From contig OZ059899.1 of NCBI GenBank assembly GCA_964057225.1, positions 18,856,501-18,920,500 of the forward strand: DNA of 64,000 nt. Direction: 5' to 3'. Under the pieces are notes generated by a model. It was not told where the DNA came from. It made no database searches and saw only the letters and a list, made by a program, of their open reading frames with translations. Numbering within the stretch: position 1 is the first letter of the stretch; each line of letters starts with the position of its first letter. This document shows positions 34,399 through 47,736 of this stretch, one piece after another. Made by a program: the position numbers and the translations under genes. This stretch comes from Auanema rhodensis. Lineage: Eukaryota; Nematoda; Chromadorea; Rhabditida; Rhabditidae.

Positions 34399-37300
34399 GT
34401 TATGATCGTTTGAAAAATGATGCATTAGTGTATGTTGAGTTTCCATGTACACTCAACATTGCTTCCAAAAACATTTTTACAAAAATTTTTCCGAAAAATT
34501 TCGAAACAATTTCGCAAAAAGTAGATGTTTTTAGATTCCTTTTTTCAAGGCAAAGACGATGGACATTGTTATTCAACGAAAAAATTAATTCTGCAGGGTG
34601 AAAATCGAGGATATAAGTGTGAACTTATATCAGTTGATATCTCGGTGCATTTTTAAGCTAGCGCAAATCTGATAACACAGATCGACGCAGCGTAAAAATC
34701 CGCATCGAATGCACTATACAACATTGAGAAACGCTTAATACAAAAATTAGTTATGATCGTTTGAAAAATGATTCATTAGTGTATGTTGAGTTTCCATGTA
34801 CACTCAACATTGCTTCCAAAAACATTTTTACAAAAATTTTTCCGGAAAATTTCGAAACAATTTTGCAAAAAGTAGATGTTTTTAGATTCCTTTTTCCAAG
34901 GCAAAGACGATGGACAATGTTATTCAACGAAAAAATTAATTCTCCAGGGTGAAAATCGAGGATGTAAGTGTGAACTTATATCAGTTGATATCTCGGTGCA
35001 TTTTTAAGCTAGCGCAAATCTGATAACACAGATCGACGCAGCGTAAAAATCCGCATCGAATGCACTATACAACATTGAGAAACGCTTAATACAAAAATTA
35101 GTTATGATCGTTTGAAAAATGATGCATTAGTGTATGTTGAGTTTCCATGTACACTCAACATTGCTTCCAAAAACATTTTGACAAAAATTTTTTCGAAAAA
35201 TTTCAAAATAATTTCGCAAAAAGTAGATGTTTTTAAATTCCTTTTTTCAAGGCAAAAACGATGGACAATGTTATTCAACGAAAAAATTAATTCTCCAGGG
35301 TGAAAATCGAGGATGTAAGTGTGAACTTATATCAGTTGATATCTCGGTGCATTTTCAAGCTAGCGCAAATCTGATAACACAGATCGACGCAGCTTAAAAA
35401 TCCGCATCGAATGCACTATACAACATTGAGAAACGCTTAATACAAAAATTAGTTATGATCGTTTGAAAAATGATGCATTAGTGTATGTTGAGTTTCCATG
35501 TACACTCAACATTGCTTCCAAAAACATTTTTACAAAAATTTTTCCGAAAAATTTCGAAACAATTTCGCAAAAAGTAGATGTTTTTAGATTCCTTTTTTCA
35601 AGGCAAAGACGATGGACATTGTTATTCAACGAAAAAATTAATTCTGCAGGGTGAAAATCGAGGATATAAGTGTGAACTTATATCAGTTGATATCTCGGTG
35701 CATTTTTAAGCTAGCGCAAATCTGATAACACAGATCGACGCAGCGTAAAAATCCGCATCGAATGCACTATACAACATTGAGAAACGCTTAATACAAAAAT
35801 TAGTTATGATCGTTTGAAAAATGATTCATTAGTGTATGTTGAGTTTCCATGTACACTCAACATTGCTTCCAAAAACATTTTTACAAAAATTTTTCCGGAA
35901 AATTTCGAAACAATTTTGCAAAAAGTAGATGTTTTTAGATTCCTTTTTCCAAGGCAAAGACGATGGACAATGTTATTCAACGAAAAAATTAATTCTCCAG
36001 GGTGAAAATCGAGGATGTAAGTGTGAACTTATATCAGTTGATATCTCGGTGCATTTTTAAGCTAGCGCAAATCTGATAACACAGATCGACGCAGCGTAAA
36101 AATCCGCATCGAATGCACTATACAACATTGAGAAACGCTTAATACAAAAATTAGTTATGATCGTTTGAAAAATGATGCATTAGTGTATGTTGAGTTTCCA
36201 TGTACACTCAACATTGCTTCCAAAAACATTTTGACAAAAATTTTTCCGGAAAATTTCGAAACAATTTTGCAAAAAGTAGATGTTTTTAGATTCCTTTTTC
36301 CAAGGCAAAGACGATGGACAATGTTATTCAACGAAAAAATTAATTCTCCAGGGTGAAAATCGAGGATGTAAGTGTGAACTTATATCAGTTGATATCTCGG
36401 TGCATTTTTAAGCTAGCGCAAATCTGATAACACAGATCGACGCAGCGTAAAAATCCGCATCGAATGCACTATACAACATTGAGAAACGCTTAATACAAAA
36501 ATTAGTTATGATCGTTTGAAAAATGATGCATTAGTGTATGTTGAGTTTCCATGTACACTCAACATTGCTTCCAAAAACATTTTGACAAAAATTTTTTCGA
36601 AAAATTTCAAAATAATTTCGCAAAAAGTAGATGTTTTTAAATTCCTTTTTTCAAGGCAAAAACGATGGACAATGTTATTCAACGAAAAAATTAATTCTCC
36701 AGGGTGAAAATCGAGGATGTAAGTGTGAACTTATATCAGTTGATATCTCGGTGCATTTTCAAGCTAGCGCAAATCTGATAACACAGATCGACGCAGCTTA
36801 AAAATCCGCATCGAATGCACTATACAACATTGAGAAACGCTTAATACAAAAATTAGTTATGATCGTTTGAAAAATGATGCATTAGTGTATGTTGAGTTTC
36901 CATGTACACTCAACATTGCTTCCAAAAACATTTTTACAAAAATTTTTCCGAAAAATTTCGAAACAATTTCGCAAAAAGTAGATGTTTTTAGATTCCTTTT
37001 TTCAAGGCAAAGACGATGGACATTGTTATTCAACGAAAAAATTAATTCTGCAGGGTGAAAATCGAGGATATAAGTGTGAACTTATATCAGTTGATATCTC
37101 GGTGCATTTTTAAGCTAGCGCAAATCTGATAACACAGATCGACGCAGCGTAAAAATCCGCATCGAATGCACTATACAACATTGAGAAACGCTTAATACAA
37201 AAATTAGTTATGATCGTTTGAAAAATGATTCATTAGTGTATGTTGAGTTTCCATGTACACTCAACATTGCTTCCAAAAACATTTTTACAAAAATTTTTCC

Positions 37301-38259
37301 GGAAAATTTCGAAACAATTTTGCAAAAAGTAGATGTTTTTAGATTCCTTTTTCCAAGGCAAAGACGATGGACAATGTTATTCAACGAAAAAATTAATTCT
37401 CCAGGGTGAAAATCGAGGATGTAAGTGTGAACTTATATCAGTTGATATCTCGGTGCATTTTTAAGCTAGCGCAAATCTGATAACACAGATCGACGCAGCG
37501 TAAAAATCCGCATCGAATGCACTATACAACATTGAGAAACGCTTAATACAAAAATTAGTTATGATCGTTTGAAAAATGATGCATTAGTGTATGTTGAGTT
37601 TCCATGTACACTCAACATTGCTTCCAAAAACATTTTGACAAAAATTTTTTCGAAAAATTTCAAAATAATTTCGCAAAAAGTAGATGTTTTTAAATTCCTT
37701 TTTTCAAGGCAAAAACGATGGACAATGTTATTCAACGAAAAAATTAATTCTCCAGGGTGAAAATCGAGGATGTAAGTGTGAACTTATATCAGTTGATATC
37801 TCGGTGCATTTTCAAGCTAGCGCAAATCTGATAACACAGATCGACGCAGCTTAAAAATCCGCATCGAATGCACTATACAACATTGAGAAACGCTTAATAC
37901 AAAAATTAGTTATGATCGTTTGAAAAATGATGCATTAGTGTATGTTGAGTTTCCATGTACACTCAACATTGCTTCCAAAAACATTTTTACAAAAATTTTT
38001 CCGAAAAATTTCGAAACAATTTCGCAAAAAGTAGATGTTTTTAGATTCCTTTTTTCAAGGCAAAGACGATGGACATTGTTATTCAACGAAAAAATTAATT
38101 CTGCAGGGTGAAAATCGAGGATATAAGTGTGAACTTATATCAGTTGATATCTCGGTGCATTTTTAAGCTAGCGCAAATCTGATAACACAGATCGACGCAG
38201 CTTAAAAATCCGCATCGAATGCACTATACAACATTGAGAAACGCTTAATACAAAAATTA
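34399..38259 (+). repeat. M-N-E trimer sub-array (11 units)
   Basis: Order: E M N E M O N E M N E. Read with the preceding M-F (33697-34398) this gives four M-N-E groups, the first with F instead of N. N is F with T93, and both carry C256, so N arose from this F. One group has an extra hybrid copy, O, at 36154. Confidence 0.85.
36154..36504 (+). repeat. Hybrid copy O
   Basis: Left part has G24 (36177) and G80 (36233), like N or F. From G96 (36249) on it is M-type, with T115, C147 and C195. The switch lies in the 16 bases between 36233 and 36249, inside the A/T-tract segment. Confidence 0.7.
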
Positions 38260-41200
38260 GTTATGATCGTTTGAAAAATGATGCATTAGTGTATGTTGAG
38301 TTTCCATGTACACTCAACATTGCTTCCAAAAACATTTTGACAAAAATTTTTCCGAAAAATTTCAAAATAATTTCGCAAAAAGTAGATGTTTTTAAATTCC
38401 TTTTTTCAAGGCAAAAACGATGGACAATGTTATTCAACAAAAAAATTAATTCTGCAGGGTGAAAATCGAGGATATAAGTGTGAACTTATATCAGTTGATA
38501 TCTCGGTGCATTTTTAAGCTAGCGCAAATCTGATAACACAGATCGACGCAGCTTAAAAATCCGCATCGAATGCACTATACAACATTGAGAAACGCTTAAT
38601 ACAAAAATTAGTTATGATCGTTTGAAAAATGATGCATTAGTGTATGTTGAGTTTCCATGTACACTCAACATTGCTTCCAAAAACATTTTGACAAAAATTT
38701 TTCCGAAAAATTTCAAAATAATTTCGCAAAAAGTAGATGTTTTTAAATTCCTTTTTTCAAGGCAAAAACGATGGACAATGTTATTCAACGAAAAAATTAA
38801 TTCTCCAGGGTGAAAATCGAGGATGTAAGTGTGAACTTATATCAGTTGATATCTCGGTGCATTTTTAAGCTAGCGCAAATCTGATGACACAGATCGACGC
38901 AGCTTAAAAATCCGCATCGAATGCACTATACTACATTAAAAAACGCTTAATACAAAAATTAGTTATGATCGTTTGAAAAATGATGCATTAGTGTATGTTG
39001 AGTTTCCATGTACACTCAACATTGCTTCCAAAAACATTTTGACAAAAATTTTTCCAAAAATTTTCGAAATAATTTTGCAAAAAGTAGATGTTTTTAGATT
39101 CCTTTTTTCAAGGCAAAGACGATGGACAATGTTATTCAACGAAAAAATTAATTCTGCAGGGTGAAAATCGAGGATATAAGTGTGAACTTATATCAGTTGA
39201 TATCTCGGTGCATTTTTAAGCTAGCGCAAATCTGATAACACAGATCGACGCAGCTTAAAAATCCGCATCGAATGCACTATACTACATTGAGAAACGCTTA
39301 ATACAAAAATTAGTTATGATCGTTTGAAAAATGATGCATTAGTGTATGTTGAGTTTCCATGTACACTCAACATTGCTTCCAAAAACATTTTGACAAAAAT
39401 TTTTCCGAAAAATTTCGAAACAATTTCGCAAAAAGTAGATGTTTTTAGATTCCTTTTTTCAAGGCAAAGACGATGGACTATGTTATTCAACGAAAAAATT
39501 AATTCTGCAGGGTGAAAATCGAGGATATAAGTGTGAACTTATATCAGTTGATATCTCGGTGCATTTTTAAGCTAGCGCAAATCTGATAACACAGATCGAC
39601 GCAGCTTAAAAATCCGCATCGAATGCACTATACTACATTGAGAAACGCTTAATACAAAAATTAGTTATGATCGTTTGAAAAATGATGCATTAGTGTATGT
39701 TGAGTTTCCATGTACACTCAACATTGCTTCCAAAAACATTTTTACAAAAATTTTTCCGGAAAATTTCGAAAAAATTTCGCAAAAAGTAGATGTTTTTAGA
39801 TTCCTTTTTTCAAGGCAAAGACGATGGACAATGTTATTCAACGAAAAAATTAATTCTGCAGGGTGAAAATCGAGGATATAAGTGTGAACTTATATCAGTT
39901 GATATCTCGGTGCATTTTTAAGCTAGCGCAAATCTGATAACACAGATCGACGCAGCTTAAAAAGCCGCATCGAATGCACTATACAACATTGAGAAACGCT
40001 TAATACAAAAATTAGTTATGATCGTTTGAAAAATGATGCATTAGTGTATGTTGAGTTTCCATGTACACTCAACATTGCTTCCAAAAACATTTTGACAAAA
40101 ATTTTTCCGAAAAATTTCAAAATAATTTCGCAAAAAGTAGATGTTCTTAAATTCCTTTTTTCAAGGCAAAAACGATGGACAATGTTATTCAACGAAAAAA
40201 TTAATTCTCCAGGGTGAAAATCGAGGATGTAAGTGTGAACTTATATCAGTTGATATCTCGGTGCATTTTTAAGCTAGCGCAAATCTGATAACACAGATCG
40301 ACGCAGCGTAAAAATCCGCATCGAATGCACTATACAACATTGAGAAACGCTTAATACAAAAATTAGTTATGATCGTTTGAAAAATGATGCATTAGTGTAT
40401 GTTGAGTTTCCATGTACACTCAACATTGCTTCCAAAAACATTTTGACAAAAATTTTTCCGAAAAATTTCAAAATAATTTTGCAAAAAGTAGATGTTTTTA
40501 GATTCCTTTTTTCAAGGCAAAGACGATGGACAATGTTATTCAACGAAAAAATTAATTCTCCAGGGTGAAAATCGAGGATGTAAGTGTGAACTTATATCAG
40601 TTGATATCTCGGTGCATTTTTAAGCTAGCGCAAATCTGATAACACAGATCGACGCAGCTTAAAAATCCGCATCGAATGCACTATACAACATTGAGAAACG
40701 CTTAATACAAAAATTAGTTATGATCGTTTGAAAAATGATGCATTAGTGTATGTTGAGTTTCCATGTACACTCAACATTGCTTCCAAAAACATTTTGACAA
40801 AAATTTTTCCGAAAAATTTCAAAATAATTTCGCAAAAAGTAGATGTTTTTAGATTCCTTTTTTCAAGGCAAAGACGATGGACAATGTTATTCAACGAAAA
40901 AATTAATTCTCCAGGGTGAAAATCGAGGATGTAAGTGTGAACTTATATCAGTTGATATCTCGGTGCATTTTTAAGCTAGCGCAAATCTGATAACACAGAT
41001 CGACGCAGCGTAAAAATCCGCATCGAATGCACTATACAACATTGAGAAACGCTTAATACAAAAATTAGTTATGATCGTTTGAAAAATGATGCATTAGTGT
41101 ATGTTGAGTTTCCATGTACACTCAACATTGCTTCCAAAAACATTTTTACAAAAATTTTTCCGGAAAATTTCGAAACAATTTTGCAAAAAGTAGATGTTTT

Positions 41201-42471
41201 TAGATTCCTTTTTCCAAGGCAAAGACGATGGACAATGTTATTCAACGGAAAAATTAATTCTGCAGGGTGAAAATCGAGGATATAAGTGTGAACTTATATC
41301 AGTTGATATCTCGGTGCATTTTTAAGCTAGCGCAAATCTGATAACACAGATCGACGCAGCTTAAAAATCCGCATCGAATGCACTATACAACATTGAGAAA
41401 TGCTTAATACAAAAATTAGTTATGATCGTTTGAAAAATGATGCATTAGTGTATGTTGAGTTTCCATGTACACTCAACATTGCTTCCAAAAACATTTTGAC
41501 AAAAATTTTTCCGAAAAATTTCAAAATAATTTTGCAAAAAGTAGATGTTTTTAGATTCCTTTTTTCAAGGCAAAGACGATGGACAATGTTATTCAACGAA
41601 AAAATTAATTCTCCAGGGTGAAAATCGAGGATGTAAGTGTGAACTTATATCAGTTGATATCTCGGTGCATTTTTAAGCTAGCGCAAATCTGAAAACACAG
41701 ATCGACGCAGCGTAAAAATCCGCATCGAATGCACTATACAACATTGAGAAACGCTTAATACAAAAATTAGTTATGATCGTTTGAAAAATGATGCATTAGT
41801 GTATGTTGAGTTTCCATGTACACTCAACATTGCTTCCAAAAACATTTTGATAAAAATTTTTCCGAAAAATTTCAAAATAATTTTGCAAAAAGTAGATGTT
41901 TTTAGATTCCTTTTTTCAAGGCAAAGACGATGGACAATGTTATTCAACGAAAAAATTAATTCTGCAGGGTGAAATTCGAGGATATAAGTGTGAACTTATA
42001 TCAGTTGATATCTCGGTGCATTTTTAAGCTAGCGCAAATCTGATAAAACAGATCGACGCAGCTTAAAAATCCGCATCGAATGCACTATACAACATTGAGA
42101 AACGCTTAATACAAAAATTAGTTATGATCGTTTGAAAAATGATGCATTAGTGTATGTTGAGTTTCCATGTACACTCAACATTGCTTCCAAAAACATTTTG
42201 ACAAAAATTTTTCCGAAAAATTTCAAAATAATTTTGCAAAAAGTAGATGTTTTTAGATTCCTTTTTTCAAGGCAAAGACGATGGACAATGTTATTCAACG
42301 AAAAAATTAATTCTCCAGGGTGAAAATCGAGGATGTAAGTGTGAACTTATATCAGTTGATATCTCGGTGCATTTTTAAGCTAGCGCAAATCTGATAACAC
42401 AGATCGACGCAGCTTAAAAATCCGCATCGAATGCACTATACAACATTGAGAAACGCTTAATACAAAAATTA
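38260..42471 (+). repeat. Irregular sub-array without a clear multi-unit period (12 units)
   Basis: F-like and C-like copies mix with singletons: private changes occur in the copies at 38260 (A180), 38611 (loop ATGACA and a changed tail near 38937), 38962 (CCAAAAATTTTC), 41418 (loop AAAACA) and 41769 (T82). The group U-like, P, Q at 39313-40365 recurs at 45982 and 53353. TACTACATT (T322) first appears here. More private changes and less block order suggest it escaped recent amplification. Confidence 0.75.
41400..41621 (+). other. The one copy whose open frame gains an ATG
   Basis: A C to T change at 41401 turns ACG into ATG upstream of the usual frame, giving 73 codons that start in the tail of one copy and end in the next. 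It is the only copy I found with an ATG before the usual TTG. I see no reason to call it expressed; it shows the frame normally lacks a eukaryotic start. Confidence 0.8.
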
Positions 42472-42822
42472 GTTATGATCGTTTGAAAAATGATGCATTA
42501 GTGTATGTTGAGTTTCCATGTACACTCAACATTGCTTCCAAAAACATTTTGACAAAAATTTTTTCGAAAAATTTCAGAATATTTTAGCAAAAAATAGTTG
42601 TTTTTAGATTCCTTTTCTCAAGGCAAAGACGATGGACAATGTTATTCAACGAAAAAATTAATTCTGCAGGGTGAAATTCGAGGATATAAGTGTGAACTTA
42701 TATCAGTTGATATCTCGGTGAATTTTTAAGCTAGCGCAAATCTGATAAAACAGATCGACGCAGCTTAAAAATCCGCATCGAATGCACTATACAACATTGA
42801 GAAACGCTTAATACAAAAATTA
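42472..42822 (+). repeat. Isolated Z copy with in-frame TAG
   Basis: Diverged middle: T93, A105, G106, T109, T111, A115, A123, T127 and C146, giving TAG at 42585-42587. It also has A250 and A278. Unlike later Z copies it keeps T20 and is surrounded by ordinary copies. The next Z is at 56512, about 14 kb away. Confidence 0.8.
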
Positions 42823-45279
42823 GTTATGATCGTTTGAAAAATGATGCATTAGTGTATGTTGAGTTTCCATGTACACTCAACATTGCTTCCAAAAACATTT
42901 TTACAAAAATTTTTCCGGAAAATTTCGAAACAATTTTGCAAAAAGTAGATGTTTTTAGATTCCTTTTTCCAAGGCAAAGACGATGGACAATGTTATTCAA
43001 CGAAAAAATTAATTCTGCAGGGTGAAAATCGAGGATATAAGTGTGAACTTATATCAGTTGATATCTCGGTGCATTTTTAAGCTAGCGCAAATCTGATAAC
43101 ACAGATCGACGCAGCTTAAAAATCCGCATCGAATGCACTATACAACATTGAGAAACGCTTAATACAAAAATTAGTTATGATCGTTTGAAAAATGATGCAT
43201 TAGTGTATGTTGAGTTTCCATGTACACTCAACATTGCTTCCAAAAACATTTTGACAAAAATTTTTTCGAAAAATTTCAAAATAATTTCGCAAAAAGTAGA
43301 TGTTTTTAGATTCCTTTTTTCAAGGCAAAGACGATGGACAATGTTATTCAACGAAAAAATTAATTCTCCAGGGTGAAAATCGAGGATGTAAGTGTGAACT
43401 TATATCAGTTGATATCTCGGTGCATTTTCAAGCTAGCGCAAATCTGATAACACAGATCGACGCAGCTTAAGAATCCGCATCGAATGCACTATACAACATT
43501 GAGAAACGCTTAATACAAAAATTAGTTATGATCGTTTGAAAAATGATGCATTAGTGTATGTTGAGTTTCCATGTACACTCAACATTGCTTCCAAAAACAT
43601 TTTGACAAAAATTTTTCCGAAAAATTTCAAAATAATTTCGCAAAAAGTAGATGTTTTTAAATTCCTTTTTTCAAGGCAAAAACGATGGACAATGTTATTC
43701 AACGAAAAAATTAATTCTCCAGGGTGAAAATCGAGGATGTAAGTGTGAACTTATATCAGTTGATATCTCGGTGCATTTTCAAGCTAGCGCAAATCTGATA
43801 ACACAGATCGACGCAGCTTAAAAATCCGCATCGAATGCACTATACAACATTGAGAAACGCTTAATACAAAAATTAGTTATGATCGTTTGAAAAATGATGC
43901 ATTAGTGTATGTTGAGTTTCCATGTACACTCAACATTGCTTCCAAAAACATTTTTACAAAAATTTTTCCGGAAAATTTCGAAAAAATTTCGCAAAAAGTA
44001 GATGTTTTTAGATTCCTTTTTTCAAGGCAAAGACGATGGACAATGTTATTCAACGAAAAAATTAATTCTGCAGGGTGAAAATCGAGGATATAAGTGTGAA
44101 CTTATATCAGTTGATATCTCGGTGCATTTTTAAGCTAGCGCAAATCTGATAACACAGATCGACGCAGCTTAAAAAGCCGCATCGAATGCACTATACAACA
44201 TTGAGAAACGCTTAATACAAAAATTAGTTATGATCGTTTGAAAAATGATGCATTAGTGTATGTTGAGTTTCCATGTACACTCAACATTGCTTCCAAAAAC
44301 ATTTTGACAAAAATTTTTTCGAAAAATTTCAAAATAATTTCGCAAAAAGTAGATGTTTTTAGATTCCTTTTTTCAAGGCAAAGACGATGGACAATGTTAT
44401 TCAACGAAAAAATTAATTCTCCAGGGTGAAAATCGAGGATGTAAGTGTGAACTTATATCAGTTGATATCTCGGTGCATTTTCAAGCTAGCGCAAATCTGA
44501 TAACACAGATCGACGCAGCTTAAGAATCCGCATCGAATGCACTATACAACATTGAGAAACGCTTAATACAAAAATTAGTTATGATCGTTTGAAAAATGAT
44601 GCATTAGTGTATGTTGAGTTTCCATGTACACTCAACATTGCTTCCAAAAACATTTTGACAAAAATTTTTCCGAAAAATTTCAAAATAATTTCGCAAAAAG
44701 TAGATGTTTTTAAATTTCTTTTTTCAAGGCAAAAACGATGGACAATGTTATTCAACGAAAAAATTAATTCTCCAGGGTGAAAATCGAGGATGTAAGTGTG
44801 AACTTATATCAGTTGATATCTCGGTGCATTTTCAAGCTAGCGCAAATCTGATAACACAGATCGACGCAGCTTAAAAATCCGCATCGAATGCACTATACAA
44901 CATTGAGAAACGCTTAATACAAAAATTAGTTATGATCGTTTGAAAAATGATGCATTAGTGTATGTTGAGTTTCCATGTACACTCAACATTGCTTCCAAAA
45001 ACATTTTTACAAAAATTTTTCCGGAAAATTTCGAAAAAATTTCGCAAAAAGTAGATGTTTTTAGATTCCTTTTCTCAAGGCAAAGACGATGGACAATGTT
45101 ATTCAACGAAAAAATTAATTCTGCAGGGTGAAAATCGAGGATATAAGTGTGAACTTATATCAGTTGATATCTCGGTGCATTTTTAAGCTAGCGCAAATCT
45201 GATAACACAGATCGACGCAGCTTAAAAAGCCGCATCGAATGCACTATACAACATTGAGAAACGCTTAATACAAAAATTA
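42823..45279 (+). repeat. D copy followed by two S-F-P trimers of 1053 bp
   Basis: After D (42823-43173), S-F-P occurs at 43174-44226 and again at 44227-45279. Both S copies share the rare tail CTTAAGAATCC (near 43470 and 44520), and both P copies share A109 and the AAAAAGCCGC tail (G301). The second P has C146. Confidence 0.85.
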
Positions 45280-47736
45280 GTTATGATCGTTTGAAAAATG
45301 ATGCATTAGTGTATGTTGAGTTTCCATGTACACTCAACATTGCTTCCAAAAACATTTTGACAAAAATTTTTCCGAAAAATTTCAAAATAATTTCGCAAAA
45401 AGTAGATGTTCTTAAATTCCTTTTTTCAAGGCAAAAACGATGGACAATGTTATTCAACGAAAAAATTAATTCTCCAGGGTGAAAATCGAGGATGTAAGTG
45501 TGAACTTATATCAGTTGATATCTCGGTGCATTTTTAAGCTAGCGCAAATCTGATAACACAGATCGACGCAGCTTAAAAATCCGCATCGAATGCACTATAC
45601 AACATTGAGAAACGCTTAATACAAAAATTAGTTATGATCGTTTGAAAAATGATGCATTAGTGTATGTTGAGTTTCCATGTACACTCAACATTGCTTCCAA
45701 AAACATTTTTACAAAACTTTTTCCGGAAAATTTCGAAACAATTTCGCAAAAAGTAGATGTTTTTAGATTCCTTTTTTCAAGGCAAAGACGATGGACATTG
45801 TTATTTAACGAAACAATTAATTCTGCAGGGTGAAAATCGAGGATATAAGTGTGAACTTATATCAGTTGATATCTCGGTGCATTTTTAAGCTAGCGCAAAT
45901 CTGATAACACAGATCGACGCAGCTTAAAAATCCGCATCGAATGCACTATACTACATTGAGAAACGCTTAATACAAAAATTAGTTATGATCGTTTGAAAAA
46001 TGATGCATTAGTGTATGTTGAGTTTCCATGTACACTCAACATTGCTTCCAAAAACATTTTTACAAAAATTTTTCCGAAAAATTTCGAAACAATTTCGCAA
46101 AAAGTAGATGTTTTTAGATTCCTTTTTTCAAGGCAAAGACGATGGACTATGTTATTCAACGAAAAAATTAATTCTGCAGGGTGAAAATCGAGGATATAAG
46201 TGTGAACTTATATCAGTTGATATCTCGGTGCATTTTTAAGCTAGCGCAAATCTGATAACACAGATCGACGCAGCTTAAAAATCCGCATCGAATGCACTAT
46301 ACTACATTGAGAAACGCTTAATACAAAAATTAGTTATGATCGTTTGAAAAATGATGCATTAGTGTATGTTGAGTTTCCATGTACACTCAACATTGCTTCC
46401 AAAAACATTTTTACAAAAATTTTTCCGGAAAATTTCGAAAAAATTTCGCAAAAAGTAGATGTTTTTAGATTCCTTTTTTCAAGGCAAAGACGATGGACAA
46501 TGTTATTCAACGAAAAAATTAATTCTGCAGGGTGAAAATCGAGGATATAAGTGTGAACTTATATCAGTTGATATCTCGGTGCATTTTTAAGCTAGCGCAA
46601 ATCTGATAACACAGATCGACGCAGCTTAAAAAGCCGCATCGAATGCACTATACAACATTGAGAAACGCTTAATACAAAAATTAGTTATGATCGTTTGAAA
46701 AATGATGCATTAGTGTATGTTGAGTTTCCATGTACACTCAACATTGCTTCCAAAAACATTTTGACAAAAATTTTTCCGAAAAATTTCAAAATAATTTCGC
46801 AAAAAGTAGATGTTCTTAAATTCCTTTTTTCAAGGCAAAAACGATGGACAATGTTATTCAACGAAAAAATTAATTCTCCAGGGTGAAAATCGAGGATGTA
46901 AGTGTGAACTTATATCAGTTGATATCTCGGTGCATTTTTAAGCTAGCGCAAATCTGATAACACAGATCGACGCAGCTTAAAAATCCGCATCGAATGCACT
47001 ATACAACATTGAGAAACGCTTAATACAAAAATTAGTTATGATCGTTTGAAAAATGATGCATTAGTGTATGTTGAGTTTCCATGTACACTCAACATTGCTT
47101 CCAAAAACATTTTTACAAAAATTTTTCCGGAAAATTTCGAAACAATTTCGCAAAAAGTAGATGTTTTTAGATTCCTTTTTTCAAGGCAAAGACGATGGAC
47201 AATGTTATTCAACGAAAAAATTAATTCTGCAGGGTGAAAATCGAGGATATAAGTGTGAACTTATATCAGTTGATATCTCGGTGCATTTTTAAGCTAGCGC
47301 AAATCTGATAACACAGATCGACGCAGCTTAAAAAGCCGCATCGAATGCACTATACAACATTGAGAAACGCTTAATACAAAAATTAGTTATGATCGTTTGA
47401 AAAATGATGCATTAGTGTATGTTGAGTTTCCATGTACACTCAACATTGCTTCCAAAAACATTTTTACAAAAATTTTTCCGAAAAATTTCGGAACAATTTC
47501 GCAAAAAGTAGATGTTTTTAGATTCCTTTTTTCAAGGCAAAGACGATGGACATTGTTATTTAACGAAAAAATTAATTCTGCAGGGTGAAATTCGAGGATA
47601 TAAGTGTGAACTTATATCAGTTGATATCTCGGTGCATTTTTAAGCTAGCGCAAATCTGATAACACAGATCGACGCAGCTTAAAAATCCGCATCGAATGCA
47701 CTATACTACATTGAGAAACGCTTAATACAAAAATTA
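45280..47736 (+). repeat. Q T U P Q V W group (7 units)
   Basis: T (45631-45981) is a W- or E-like copy with ACAAAACTTT (near 45717) and ACAATTAA in place of AAAATTAA (near 45815). The latter change is shared only with the W copy at 53002. T-U-P-Q (45631-47034) therefore looks like a relative of 53002-54405, 21 units away. Confidence 0.78.
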
